Positions 17,854 to 27,098 of a DNA stretch of 64,000 bases are shown here, piece after piece. Source of the DNA: Rhodobacteraceae bacterium IMCC1335 (GTDB lineage Bacteria > Pseudomonadota > Alphaproteobacteria > Rhodobacterales > Rhodobacteraceae); NCBI GenBank assembly GCA_039640495.1, contig CP046864.1, positions 248,001 to 312,000 of the forward strand. The letters are read 5' to 3'. A model generated the notes under the pieces. The model saw nothing but the letters and a program-made list of their open reading frames with translations, was not told the origin of the DNA and searched no databases. Within the stretch, counting starts at the first letter, position 1. Each line of letters begins with the position of its first letter. The position numbers and the translations under genes are program-made.

Positions 17854-18921
17854 ATGATGTTTGACGCCACGGTTCCAGCCGCCTGCCCTGTGCATGCCGC
17901 GCCAGATCACCCGAAAGTACCACAGCAAAAAGTGGGCATTTTATTGGCCAATTTGGGCACCCCGGATAATTATGATTACTGGTCCATGCGCCGCTATCTG
18001 GGCGAGTTTCTATCGGACCGGCGGGTGATCGATTATTCGCCCTGGCTGTGGCAGCCGCTGTTGCAATTGGTCATTCTAACCTCGCGCCCATTTCGTTCTG
18101 GCGCGGCTTACAAGTCGATTTGGAATGAGGCCGATGATGAAAGCCCGCTGATGACAATCACTCGAAATCAAACCGATAAAATCAAAACCGAGCTGCATAA
18201 ACGCTACGGCGAGTCGGTGATGGTTGATTTCTGCATGCGCTATGGCAACCCCTCCACCCAATCAAAAGTGCGCGAAATGACGGCAGCAGGCTGCAGCAAA
18301 ATCCTGTTTTTCCCGCTCTACCCGCATTACGCGGGGGCCACCTCTGCGACCGCGAATGATCAGTTTTTTCGCGCTTTGATGCTAGAGAAATGGCAGCCAT
18401 CGGCGCGCACAGTGGCGCCATATTTTGATCATCCAGAATATATTGACGCGCTGGCAAAATCGGTTGAGCGGGCCTATGCGGCGGCGGAAAAAAGGCCTGA
18501 TGTTCTGGTGTGCTCTTATCATGGCGTGCCGCGGCGGTATTTGCTCGAGGGCGATCCTTATCATTGCCAATGTCAAAAAACCACGCGCCTTCTTAAAGAG
18601 CGTTTAGGTTGGCAAGATACGGAAATAAGAACAACCTTCCAGTCAAAATTTGGCCCCGAAGAATGGCTAAAGCCTTACACTGTGGAAGAGGTGGCCCGGC
18701 TTGCCGAGGAAGAGGGTAAAAAGAATATCGCGGTGATCGCACCCGCGTTTTCTGCCGATTGCATCGAAACCCTCGAAGAGATCAATGAAGAAATTAAAGA
18801 AAGCTTTGAAGAAGCGGGCGGCGAAGATTTTCTTTATATTCCTTGCCTCAATGATGACCCCGAGCATGTAAGCGCGTTATGCACGGTGATTGACGAAAAC
18901 CTCCATGGTTGGGCGGGATAA
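17854..18921 (+). CDS. hemH: ferrochelatase
   Basis: A 355-residue ferrochelatase that inserts Fe2+ into protoporphyrin IX, the last step of haem synthesis. The catalytic His223 is in CSYHGVPRRY and Glu305 in DCIETLEEI. The N-terminal LLANLGTPDN loop is typical. The last 12 or so residues before KVGILL are extra but common in Rhodobacteraceae. It lies 53 bp after the methyltransferase and may be co-transcribed. Confidence 0.97.
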   Translation: MMFDATVPAACPVHAAPDHPKVPQQKVGILLANLGTPDNYDYWSMRRYLGEFLSDRRVIDYSPWLWQPLLQLVILTSRPFRSGAAYKSIWNEADDESPLMTITRNQTDKIKTELHKRYGESVMVDFCMRYGNPSTQSKVREMTAAGCSKILFFPLYPHYAGATSATANDQFFRALMLEKWQPSARTVAPYFDHPEYIDALAKSVERAYAAAEKRPDVLVCSYHGVPRRYLLEGDPYHCQCQKTTRLLKERLGWQDTEIRTTFQSKFGPEEWLKPYTVEEVARLAEEEGKKNIAVIAPAFSADCIETLEEINEEIKESFEEAGGEDFLYIPCLNDDPEHVSALCTVIDENLHGWAG

Positions 18922-18950
18922 CGCCGAGGCAGGCGCGCCGTGAAAAAGCG

Positions 18951-19994
18951 CTAAAGCTTGACCAGCTGCTTTCCGAAATTCTGCCCCTTTAACAGGCTGG
19001 TCAAAGCTTTGGGGGCGTTTTCAAGCCCTTCTGTGATATCTTCGTAGAACCGGATCTCTCCCGCCGCCACCCGCGGCGCAATATCCGCCAGAAATGCATC
19101 AAATAGCGCCCAGTGATCTGAGATTATAAAGCCGTTGATTGAAAGCCGTTTGACCAGAATGCTGCGCCAAAGCTTGGGCAGGTTATCCTGAGCGCCACCG
19201 GCCGCATGCCCCCCTAAAGCCCCCTCATCATACCAACTTATCAGGCCACAGATCGGAATGCGTCCTCCGGTATTCATCAGAGGCATAACGGCCTCTAGAA
19301 CTTTGCCAGCCACATTTTCAAAATAAATATCTACCCCGTCGGGGCAGGCACTTTTCAGCGCTGCGCGCAGATCTTTTGAGGTTGCAAAGGCGGTATGGTC
19401 CACGCATTGCTCGAACCCGAAATGTTCAATGGCCAAGGCGCATTTTTTTGCCCCTCCGGCGATCCCAATGGCGCGCAGGCCTGCGGCTTTTGCCAATTGC
19501 CCTACCATAGATCCAACCGGGCCAGTGGCCGCGGCCACCACGAGCGTTTCCCCGCGTCTGGGGCGGCCCAGTTTTTCAAAGCCGTACCAGCCGGTAAATC
19601 CCGGCATTCCCAGAACCCCTAATGCCGTGCTGATCGGCGCTATTTTTTTATCCAGCTTGCGCAAATGGGGCGCCGGACAACAGCCATGGCTGGCCCATCC
19701 AAAGGGGCCCATCACGTAATCTCCGGTTTCAAAAGCGGCGCTGCGCGACGCGATAACCCGTCCAACCGCGCCGCCCTCCATCGTGCTGCCCAAGGCTACG
19801 GGCTTTGCATAGGATCTTACATCATCCATGCGCCCGCGCATGTAGGGATCAACCGACAGATAGGCAAGCTCAACCAGAACGTCGTCTTGCGCTGGTACGG
19901 GCATGGGTTTGGTTTCAAGTCGAAAGTGGTTTTCACTGGCGGGGCCTTCGGGGCGTTGGGATAGAACAATATGCTGCATTGTCGGCTTATCCAT
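18951..19994 (-). CDS. NADP-dependent MDR-family oxidoreductase
   Basis: A 347-residue zinc-independent medium-chain reductase of the PTGR/CurA branch, reducing enones or alkenals with NADPH. The N-terminal SVDPYMRGRM motif and nucleotide-binding AATGPVGSMVGQLAK are present. The frame extends to 20090, but the ATG at 19994 overlaps the thioesterase stop by 8 bp and starts where homologues do. It is the last of six same-strand genes with lipid/acyl-CoA flavour. Confidence 0.88.
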   Translation of the reverse strand: MDKPTMQHIVLSQRPEGPASENHFRLETKPMPVPAQDDVLVELAYLSVDPYMRGRMDDVRSYAKPVALGSTMEGGAVGRVIASRSAAFETGDYVMGPFGWASHGCCPAPHLRKLDKKIAPISTALGVLGMPGFTGWYGFEKLGRPRRGETLVVAAATGPVGSMVGQLAKAAGLRAIGIAGGAKKCALAIEHFGFEQCVDHTAFATSKDLRAALKSACPDGVDIYFENVAGKVLEAVMPLMNTGGRIPICGLISWYDEGALGGHAAGGAQDNLPKLWRSILVKRLSINGFIISDHWALFDAFLADIAPRVAAGEIRFYEDITEGLENAPKALTSLLKGQNFGKQLVKL

Positions 19995-20376
19995 GGTTTG
20001 GGCCTTTCGTAAATTTTTTGCGATAGCGAAACACGCCCGTTGCGCTGGCCAAAACGGTTTGATGTTCATCGGTGACTTTGGCATCGGCAAAAAACGTGCT
20101 TTGTCCGCCGCCGGTGCGCCAGGCTTGCGTGATCAGCAAATCCCCTTCTGGCAAGCCGAGGAAATTGACGGATAAGTTTAGCGTCATGGCATAGCGGGGG
20201 CGTTCTGGATCATCCGAAAAGCAGCCCGAAAACCCCATTGCCGTATCCATCAATGTTGCGTGTATGCCACCATGTGGAATGCCTTGCCGGTTCATTAAAA
20301 AGCCTTGAAGCGGCAATTCAAGCCGGCAGTAATCAATCCGCCAATCGGTGACGCGAAACCCTAAATGGCGCTGCAA
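19987..20376 (-). CDS. PaaI-like hotdog thioesterase
   Basis: A 129-residue hotdog-fold protein with the PaaI-type core GIPHGGIHATLMDTAMGFS and LNLSVNFL. It probably hydrolyses acyl-CoA thioesters. The start is unsatisfactory: the only listed start is a TTG at 20376, while the frame stays open about 20 codons upstream without ATG or GTG. The true N-terminus may be longer or use a rare codon. Confidence 0.78.
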   Translation of the reverse strand: MQRHLGFRVTDWRIDYCRLELPLQGFLMNRQGIPHGGIHATLMDTAMGFSGCFSDDPERPRYAMTLNLSVNFLGLPEGDLLITQAWRTGGGQSTFFADAKVTDEHQTVLASATGVFRYRKKFTKGPNHG

Positions 20377-20449
20377 AGGATAGGGGGCTTCTCGGGGGGG
20401 CTTTGAGAGGTCATCTGAATGAAAGGCCTTTATACTGGCGGTTTAGAAT

Positions 20450-21478
20450 TTAAAGGCCTTGCGCGGCCTTGATGCCGGCGCTGGCCAATGCAGGAACATG
20501 TTTGGCCAATTGCATCGCTTTTTCAGGATTAGAGGCATTGCCCTCCAGCGCCCGCTTTTTCACGCCCTGCAAGATAGCGGCCATTCGAAAATAACAAAAG
20601 GCCAGATAGAACTCAAACCGGTCGATTTGCGCCAAACCGCGCCTGGCGCAGTAAAGATCGATAAACTCTTGATCCTCCATTAACCCTTCGACGCTGCGTT
20701 GTAGCCCTGCCAAGCCGCGCCCCTGCGCCCCCACGGGCATCGACCATTGCATGAGCACGCCTGCCAAATCGGCATAGGGATGGCCGAGCGTTGACAGTTC
20801 CCAATCCAAGACGGCCAAGCAGCTCGGCGCGTCTTTTGCAAACAGCATATTATCCAGCCGGTAATCGCCATGCACCAAGCTGCGCTGCCCGTCGTCTGCG
20901 GGCATATTCTGATCAAGCCATGCGGCCAATGCGTCCATATCGGGCAGCGTTTCGGTTTCACCTGCGCGATATTGTTTGGTCCAACGGTCGGTTTGGCGGC
21001 GGTAATAATTTCCCTCAGGGCCAAAATCGGTCAGCCCCGTTGCGCTTAAATCAACGTTATGAATGGCGCCCAAGACGCGGTTCATTTCCAGAATAATCGG
21101 CCGCCGTTTGTCGCGCGCGAGATAGGGCAGATGCGGCTCGTTATAGGTCACCCCATCTATCATATCCATCACGTAAAACGCCGATCCGATGATGCTGGGA
21201 TCTTCACAAAGCCTGTACATTTTGGCCACGGGAACCGCACTGCCGCTAAGCGCGTTTTGCACGCGAAATTCGCGCTCAACCGCATGCGCAGATTTGAGCA
21301 AGATACCGGGCGGTTTGCGCCGCAAAACATAGCGCCCTGACGGCGCGGTTAACGCATAGGTTGGATTGGATTGGCCAAGGGTGAATTTTATGGCAGATAC
21401 GGGGCCTTGAAACCCCTTTATATGATCGGTCATCCACAGCGCCACTGCATCTGTATCAAGGGGGGTGTGATCCGTCAT
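20450..21478 (-). CDS. APH-like phosphotransferase (ACAD10/11-type)
   Basis: A 342-residue aminoglycoside-phosphotransferase-fold kinase. The catalytic loop LVHGDYRLDNMLF and the metal-binding LDWELSTLGHPYADLA are intact, as is the GQSNPTY nucleotide loop. It is the branch linked to acyl-CoA dehydrogenases (4-hydroxyacyl-CoA phosphorylation in ACAD10/11). The ATG at 21478 has a GAGG ribosome binding site at good spacing; the longer frame to 21541 would overlap the upstream gene. The MaoC and SDR neighbours support a hydroxy/acyl-CoA role. Confidence 0.87.
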   Translation of the reverse strand: MTDHTPLDTDAVALWMTDHIKGFQGPVSAIKFTLGQSNPTYALTAPSGRYVLRRKPPGILLKSAHAVEREFRVQNALSGSAVPVAKMYRLCEDPSIIGSAFYVMDMIDGVTYNEPHLPYLARDKRRPIILEMNRVLGAIHNVDLSATGLTDFGPEGNYYRRQTDRWTKQYRAGETETLPDMDALAAWLDQNMPADDGQRSLVHGDYRLDNMLFAKDAPSCLAVLDWELSTLGHPYADLAGVLMQWSMPVGAQGRGLAGLQRSVEGLMEDQEFIDLYCARRGLAQIDRFEFYLAFCYFRMAAILQGVKKRALEGNASNPEKAMQLAKHVPALASAGIKAAQGL

Positions 21479-21488
21479 CTGGAAAGCC

Positions 21489-22154
21489 TCAACTGTAAGA
21501 TAAAAGGGGCGCGCTTGCGGCGGTGATATGCGGGGTTTCATTAAACCCGTGCAGATAGGTAGAGCGCGCCGAGAAAATAAACCGATTGACCGCGCAATTC
21601 TTCAGTTGAAGCTGCAATTTTATCTGCTGTTCGGGCGGCGTTTGCAACAGCGCGGCGATCATTTGGGCAATCACGCCCCCCGAGCTGACAGCCAGCACGG
21701 TTTTGGGCCCTTCGATCATCATTGCTTGCCGCGCCGCTTCGATCCGAGCGCAAAATACGCTCCAGTTTTCTGGTGGATCTTCGATTTGGTTTTGCTGCCA
21801 AGCCAAAACTGTGTCGCGTAGGGTTCTGAAATGCACTTTGCGGTCTTTATGCATCAGCGCAGGCGCTCCGCCTTTGCGAAACCGGGCGTTTAAAAGCCCG
21901 GTGAAATCAAATTCATTCAGACCAGTATGAAGAATAAAGGGGCTTTTTTTTTGTCCCAGCCCCGCTTGAATACCCTCCAAAGTTTCGCGGTGGCGCTGCA
22001 TATCACCCGCGTAGAAAAGATCGGGGCTTACGCCTTGATCGGCCAAGGCCTTGCCCAAGCTTTGGCTTTGCAGATGGCCAAGGTCGGATAATTGATCATA
22101 ATTATCTGCGCCAAAACTGGCTTGCGCATGGCGAATTAGGTAAAGCTCGGCCAT
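21489..22154 (-). CDS. histidine phosphatase family protein
   Basis: A 221-residue phosphoglycerate-mutase-like phosphatase. The catalytic RHAQAS is at residues 8-13, and a second histidine motif (AVSSGG, with Ser-Ser in the place where many members have His) is near 165. Because the SGG region reads VSSGGVIAQM rather than VSHGG, activity may be altered. It sits 10 bp upstream of the APH-like kinase, an intriguing kinase/phosphatase pairing. Confidence 0.85.
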   Translation of the reverse strand: MAELYLIRHAQASFGADNYDQLSDLGHLQSQSLGKALADQGVSPDLFYAGDMQRHRETLEGIQAGLGQKKSPFILHTGLNEFDFTGLLNARFRKGGAPALMHKDRKVHFRTLRDTVLAWQQNQIEDPPENWSVFCARIEAARQAMMIEGPKTVLAVSSGGVIAQMIAALLQTPPEQQIKLQLQLKNCAVNRFIFSARSTYLHGFNETPHITAASAPLLSYS

Positions 22155-22226
22155 TTAACCCCTTTTAGCTTTTTCATCAGCGGGCCCTGTTATGCCTGCG
22201 GACGACAGGCTGTTTTGGGCGCTGCG

Positions 22227-22682
22227 TTAAAAATATTGTTGCCCAATCCATTCAGCTACCAAGGCCGGGCGCTCTTGGCCTTTGATTTCAACGCTGACAT
22301 CCCAGATATTGGTGAGTTGATCGTCTTTTATTTGGCGCACAGTGGTCAGGGTAAAATGTCCACGCACACAGGCCCCGGCTTTCACAGGTGACAGAAACCG
22401 CAGCTTATTAAACCCGTAATTCACGCCAAGTTCGGCGCCGTCTATGGCGGGCACGGCATCATAATACATCGCTGAGAGCATCGATAGGGTTAAAAATCCA
22501 TGCGCGATGGTTCCCGCAAATTGCGTTTGCGCGGCAGCCTCTGGATCAACATGGATGAATTGGTGATCATCGGTTGTGGCCGCGAAAGCATCGATGCGGG
22601 ATTGATCAATCTGGAACCAGCGTGAGGGGGCAAATCTTTGCCCTACACAGGCTTTAAACGCTTTCGGTGAGAGACTGCGCAT
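22227..22682 (-). CDS. MaoC-family (R)-specific enoyl-CoA hydratase
   Basis: A 151-residue hotdog hydratase. The hydratase-2 motif is seen in FAATTDDHQFIHVDPEAA followed by AHGFLTLSML, with the catalytic Asp/His pair. It hydrates trans-2-enoyl-CoA to (R)-3-hydroxyacyl-CoA. It ends three bases after the upstream SDR stop, so the pair are co-transcribed. Confidence 0.9.
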   Translation of the reverse strand: MRSLSPKAFKACVGQRFAPSRWFQIDQSRIDAFAATTDDHQFIHVDPEAAAQTQFAGTIAHGFLTLSMLSAMYYDAVPAIDGAELGVNYGFNKLRFLSPVKAGACVRGHFTLTTVRQIKDDQLTNIWDVSVEIKGQERPALVAEWIGQQYF

Positions 22683-22685
22683 CGG

Positions 22686-23501
22686 TTAATCCTCTCCAAA
22701 TATTGAGGGGCCGGTGGCAACGTTTATCCCGCCTGATAGCGGCAATATGGCCCCCGTTACATAGGCGCCTCCGGCGCCGCATAAAAATTGAATAGCGCCT
22801 GCGATATCTTCAGGGCGTCCCAACCGGCCCGCCGGAACCCGCGCCGCCACCCGCGCGCTGCCCTTGTCTTCACCAAGGGCAAATTTGGTCATACCCGATT
22901 GAAAGGGCCCTGGTGCTAAAGCATTGACGGTGATCCGGCGCGGACCAAGCTCTTTGGCCAAAATTTTGGTCATGTGATGGACCCCGGCTTTTGAAACAGA
23001 ATAGGAATAGGCTTGATCTCCCATCGGGATTTCGCCCATCACGCTGCCCAGATTGATCACGCGCGATGGATCCTCTGGCTGCGCCGAGGCCGCCAGAATG
23101 TCGATCAAGCCTTGCGTGAGGTGAAACATACCGGTGACGTTCAAATCAAGCACTTTGCCCCAAGCCTCATGCGGGAAGGCGCCCAGCGGGGCGCCCCAGC
23201 TGCGGCCGGCATTGTTCAGCAATATATTTAAGCGTGCGGTTCTTTTTTGAACGTCGTTTATCAAGGCTTCAATGCCCGTTTGAGTGGCGATATCAGCGGC
23301 GAAGCCTTCCACCGATCCGGGAAAATTCAGCGCATTTATCCCGGCAGCGGTTTTGCGGCAATCTTCGCCCTTACGGCTGGCAATAAATACGCTGGCGCCC
23401 GCCGCGGCCAATCCGGTTGCCGCCATTTTTCCGATCCCCGTTGCACCGCCCGTGACAAGAGCGGTTTTGCCAGTCAAATCAAAAAGGGTCGATGGAAGCA
23501 T
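22686..23501 (-). CDS. short-chain dehydrogenase/reductase
   Basis: A 271-residue classical SDR. The cofactor loop TGGATGIG, NNAG, catalytic Ser (NLGSVMG) and YSVSK are all present. FabG-like 3-oxoacyl reductase or 3-hydroxyacyl dehydrogenase activity fits the neighbouring MaoC hydratase. The frame extends ten codons to 23531, but the ATG at 23501 is the natural start. It is the first gene of the 19-23.5 kb unit. Confidence 0.9.
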   Translation of the reverse strand: MLPSTLFDLTGKTALVTGGATGIGKMAATGLAAAGASVFIASRKGEDCRKTAAGINALNFPGSVEGFAADIATQTGIEALINDVQKRTARLNILLNNAGRSWGAPLGAFPHEAWGKVLDLNVTGMFHLTQGLIDILAASAQPEDPSRVINLGSVMGEIPMGDQAYSYSVSKAGVHHMTKILAKELGPRRITVNALAPGPFQSGMTKFALGEDKGSARVAARVPAGRLGRPEDIAGAIQFLCGAGGAYVTGAILPLSGGINVATGPSIFGED

Positions 23502-23765
23502 AACCTTCCCCTTATTCAAGATTATGCACATCGAGCCTGCAGCCCGAATGCGATACGCCGATGATGGCCCATAAGCGTGTTATTGTTCAAGGCTCTGGTA
23601 GAAAACAATTTTTGAGGGCTTTCGGCGCGCGCTATGCATTATGGTTAAATTTACGCGGTCGCAGGCGCGGGTTATGTACGCAAAACAGAAGCCGCAAACA
23701 GTTGCGGGGCTTAGCGATTGCCTTTATGGGTGCCTGGACAGCGCGGTTTTTACAGGAGCAGGGGC

Positions 23766-24377
23766 GTGGCCAATTTTTTCTATAAAGACGATTTACCCGA
23801 TGAATTGGATCTGGGCGCGGTGGTCGCGATTGATTGCGAAACGATGGGGTTGAACCCGCATCGTGACCGGCTGTGCTTGGTGCAGTTGTCAGGCGGCGAC
23901 GGCAATGCGCATTTGGTGCAAATCGCAGCTGAGCCTGCGCCCGCGCCTAATCTCTGCGCCTTGCTTGAAGATAGAGATGTTTTGAAGCTGTTTCATTTTG
24001 GCCGGTTTGACATTGCGGCGATGTATCACGCATTTGGAGCGTTGGCGGAGCCTGTTTATTGCACGAAAATCGCTAGTAAATTGACCCGCACCTATACAGA
24101 TCGGCACGGGCTTAAGAACCTTCTGCAGGAATTGCTTTCGGTTGATATCTCAAAATTCCAGCAATCATCGGATTGGGGGGCTGAAACATTAAGCGAGGCC
24201 CAGCTGAATTATGCGGCATCTGACGTTCTTTACCTGCATCAGTTGCGCATCGCATTGGACACGCGCTTGGCGCGTGAAAATCGCAGCGATTTGGCAGCGC
24301 GATGCTTTTCGTTTTTACCAACGCGCGCGCAATTAGATCTTGCGGGCTGGCCCGAGGTCGATATTTTTGCACATTAA
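23766..24377 (+). CDS. RNase D-like 3'-5' exonuclease
   Basis: A 203-residue DEDDy exonuclease domain protein. Motif I IDCETMGL (Asp23, Glu25), motif II FHFGRFDIA and motif III YAASDVLYL are complete. There is no HRDC domain, so it is shorter than E. coli RNase D (375 residues) and matches the compact alphaproteobacterial form. The start is a GTG at 23766 with AGGAG upstream. It ends 25 bp before lptC. Confidence 0.9.
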   Translation: MANFFYKDDLPDELDLGAVVAIDCETMGLNPHRDRLCLVQLSGGDGNAHLVQIAAEPAPAPNLCALLEDRDVLKLFHFGRFDIAAMYHAFGALAEPVYCTKIASKLTRTYTDRHGLKNLLQELLSVDISKFQQSSDWGAETLSEAQLNYAASDVLYLHQLRIALDTRLARENRSDLAARCFSFLPTRAQLDLAGWPEVDIFAH

Positions 24378-24402
24378 CCCCAAAACCGTTTACAAAAGCA
24401 GT

Positions 24403-25008
24403 ATGGCAGAGCTTAAAGCCTCTTATTCCCCGCTGATCGTAGCCTTGAAAATTGTGCTGCCGCTCAGCGCTTTGGGGCTTTTGGCAACTTTATTCCTGAT
24501 TTCCAAGCCGATGCCCACGCAAAGCCAATTGCCTTTTTCGGAAGCCAAGCGCCTTGATTTAATTTCAGATCAGAAAATAACCGCCCCCTATTATTCTGGG
24601 ATGACAGCGGGTGGTGATAGTGTCAGCCTTTCGGCGCGTCGGATCCTACCAGACCCTGCCAAAGAGGATACGGTTTTGGTTGAAGATATAGCGCTGCTTA
24701 TTAAGCCCCGGGAGGCTCAGCAGATACGGCTCACGGCGGGCTTGGGCCGCTATCAGGTTGAAAAAGATGAATTGGTGGTCGATCAATTGGTCGAGGTCAT
24801 CAGCGATGCGGGCTATCGGGTGAGCAGCCCGAAAGTTTTGGTTAAGCTCAGCAAAACATGGTTGCGCGCAGAGGGGCCAGTTGAAGGTAGGGCTCCAAAT
24901 GGCAGTTTATCCGCAGGAGAAATGGAAATTTTTCGTGAAGAAGCCACACAAGGTCTGCAAATTGTTTTCAAAGGTGGTATTAAACTGCTATACGACCCTG
25001 GAAAATGA
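24403..25008 (+). CDS. lptC: LPS export ABC transporter periplasmic protein LptC
   Basis: A 201-residue bitopic protein. One N-terminal transmembrane helix (about 15-35) anchors a periplasmic beta-jellyroll that passes LPS from LptB2FG to LptA. The ATG at 24403 opens the conserved MAEL start; the upstream open frame overlaps the exonuclease. It overlaps lptA by 4 bp (ATGA). Confidence 0.88.
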   Translation: MAELKASYSPLIVALKIVLPLSALGLLATLFLISKPMPTQSQLPFSEAKRLDLISDQKITAPYYSGMTAGGDSVSLSARRILPDPAKEDTVLVEDIALLIKPREAQQIRLTAGLGRYQVEKDELVVDQLVEVISDAGYRVSSPKVLVKLSKTWLRAEGPVEGRAPNGSLSAGEMEIFREEATQGLQIVFKGGIKLLYDPGK

Positions 25009-25505
25009 AAGAGTATGGCGTGAATAAAGCAGTTATTTTTGGTCTTGTTGGCTGGGTGTTCATTGGAATGGCCTTCGCGCAGCAGAGCGCCACGGGGTTT
25101 GGATCTGTGACAGCGGATCGTGAACAGCCGATAGAAATTTCTGCGGATCAATTGGCCATAAATGATGAAACCGGGGTCACGGAATTCAGCGGGATGGTTG
25201 AAATTCTGCAAGGAGATTTATCCGTGAACGCCGATTTTGTGCAAGCGACCTACACGCCGGGAAGCGGCGCCATACAAACATTACTGGCAACAGGCGAGGT
25301 TATTTTGCGCTCCGGTGAAGACGAAGCCAAAGCCGATCGCGCTGAATATGCGGTGGATTCAAGCCAAATTATCATGACGGGTAATGTCTTCGTGCGACAA
25401 GCGGGCAATAAACTATCTGCCGAACGGGCTGAAATCAATCTTGAAACGGGCGCGGCGACGCTTAGCGGTCGTGTGAAAACCGTTTTGGGCACGGGCGATG
25501 AATGA
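25005..25505 (+). CDS. lptA: LPS transport periplasmic protein LptA
   Basis: A 166-residue OstA-like protein with a signal peptide (about residues 1-25, cleaved after AFA) and repeated beta-jellyroll strands (PIEISADQLAIN, AKADRAEYAVDS, LSAERAEINLETG). It forms the periplasmic bridge for LPS. It overlaps lptC by 4 bp and lptB by 8 bp, so the three are translationally coupled. Confidence 0.9.
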   Translation: MKEYGVNKAVIFGLVGWVFIGMAFAQQSATGFGSVTADREQPIEISADQLAINDETGVTEFSGMVEILQGDLSVNADFVQATYTPGSGAIQTLLATGEVILRSGEDEAKADRAEYAVDSSQIIMTGNVFVRQAGNKLSAERAEINLETGAATLSGRVKTVLGTGDE

Positions 25506-26271
25506 GCCGGAGGCCCATATTGCAGAGCTGGCCAGCGAGAACCCTGAAATTGGTTTGAAAATTCACGGCTTGCGAAAAAGCTACCGAAAGCGGGTGGTTA
25601 TTCGGGATGTCTCAATGTCCTTACAGCGCGGTGAAGTGGTGGGTTTGTTGGGTCCGAACGGATCCGGAAAAACCACAACATTTTACGCAGTGGCTGGCTT
25701 GGTCTCTGCTGATGGCGGAAAAGTGAGCATCGATGGCGACGATATCACGGCGTTGCCGATGTATCGGCGGGCGCGGATGGGAATTGGCTATCTACCTCAA
25801 GAAATGTCGATTTTTCGGGGCTTAAACGTTGAACAGAATATCGGGGCTATTCTGGATATCGCAATTGGCGATCGCCATAAACGGCGCGAAAGGTTGGAAG
25901 AGCTTCTTGCCGAGTTTTCAATCGAGCATTTGCGCCGCACGCCAGCCATTGCTTTATCTGGTGGCGAAAGGCGACGCGTGGAAATCGCCCGCTGTTTGGC
26001 CGCCAATCCAAAATATTTGCTTTTGGATGAGCCCTTTGCCGGAGTTGATCCGATCGCTGTTGGAGAAATCCGGCAATTGGTTACGGATTTGAAATCGCGT
26101 GGAATTGGTGTGTTGATCACCGACCATAATGTTCGGGAAACGCTTGAACTGGTTGATCGGGTTTATATTTTGCACGATGGCAAGGTTTTGACATCCGGCA
26201 AGCCAGATGAGGTGGTGCAAAATGACAATGTGCGCCAAGTTTATCTGGGCGATGCATTTCGGATGCGATAG
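25498..26271 (+). CDS. lptB: LPS export ABC transporter ATP-binding protein LptB
   Basis: A 257-residue ABC ATPase powering LPS extraction. Walker A GPNGSGKTT, Q-loop YLPQE, signature LSGGERRRVE, Walker B LLLDEPFAGVDP and the switch His in ITDHN are complete. In many proteobacteria rpoN follows, but here a hairpin terminator and then hpf follow. Confidence 0.95.
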   Translation: MNEPEAHIAELASENPEIGLKIHGLRKSYRKRVVIRDVSMSLQRGEVVGLLGPNGSGKTTTFYAVAGLVSADGGKVSIDGDDITALPMYRRARMGIGYLPQEMSIFRGLNVEQNIGAILDIAIGDRHKRRERLEELLAEFSIEHLRRTPAIALSGGERRRVEIARCLAANPKYLLLDEPFAGVDPIAVGEIRQLVTDLKSRGIGVLITDHNVRETLELVDRVYILHDGKVLTSGKPDEVVQNDNVRQVYLGDAFRMR

Positions 26272-26294
26272 CCGCTTTTTAGCGGCGGATTTTT
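26271..26294 (+). terminator. rho-independent terminator after lptB
   Basis: A 6-bp GC stem (GCCGCT/AGCGGC) with a TTTT loop begins at the last base of the lptB stop codon and is followed by a T-run at 26290-26294. Confidence 0.65.
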
Positions 26295-26489
26295 GCTCCT
26301 GCCCATTGACACAGACGCCTCTGTCGCCTTGAATAGCGGGTAATGCATCTGATTGCAGCTGAGTCTTTTGCAGGGAAGAAAGCCGCTTATTGGCTTTGAC
26401 GTAAGGCATAGCGCCATCGTCGGCAATGCTGTTGCCTACCATAATCTTAACACAATCTTATGACTTTAATTCCTAGATAAGGGGTCTCT

Positions 26490-27056
26490 ATGCGGTATCA
26501 AATTTCAGGCAAACAAATCGACATTGGAGTATCGTTACAAACACATGCAAAGGAGGTGTTGGGTGTGGTTATTGATAAATACGCGCAGCGGGCCACCGAT
26601 GCCACGGTGATATTTTCCAGAAATGCGCATGAGTTTGTGTGTGAGGCGACCTTGCATCTTTCATCCGGTTTGAGCGCGCAGGCTAAGGCGCATAATACTG
26701 AAATCTATGCAGCATTTGATGCCTGTAATGAAAAATTGGAAAAGCAATTACGCCGTTATAAGCGGCGTTTAAAGAACCACCATAAAGAGCGCAGCGAACC
26801 GGTTGAACTTTCTCAAGCAGCCTCTTATACCCTCGCCAACGATTCTGGCATCGATGACGCCGAGCCTGAGAGCTTGGAGCCAGTGATAATAGCGGAAACT
26901 GAATATGATATTGCGACGCTCTCTGTGGGTGAGGCGGTGATGCAAATGGAACTAAAAGGCTCTGCGTTCTTGATGTTTCGAACCGAAGGAAAAAGCAGCG
27001 TTAATGTGGTGTATCGGCGCGACGATGGAAATATAGGGTGGATTGAACCACGGTAA
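26490..27056 (+). CDS. hpf: long-form ribosome hibernation promoting factor
   Basis: A 188-residue long HPF. The N-terminal RaiA-type domain (about 1-105, with VIDKYAQRATDATVIFSR) binds the decoding region, a Glu/Asp-rich linker follows, and the C-terminal dimerisation domain (about 125-186, SAFLMFRTEGKSSVNVVYRR) forms 100S ribosomes. AAGGGG precedes the ATG. It is followed 42 bp later by ptsN, as in many proteobacteria. Confidence 0.93.
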   Translation: MRYQISGKQIDIGVSLQTHAKEVLGVVIDKYAQRATDATVIFSRNAHEFVCEATLHLSSGLSAQAKAHNTEIYAAFDACNEKLEKQLRRYKRRLKNHHKERSEPVELSQAASYTLANDSGIDDAEPESLEPVIIAETEYDIATLSVGEAVMQMELKGSAFLMFRTEGKSSVNVVYRRDDGNIGWIEPR

Positions 27057-27098
27057 CATCATCGGCGCTGAATTGGGGTAAATTTAGGGAATAACGAA

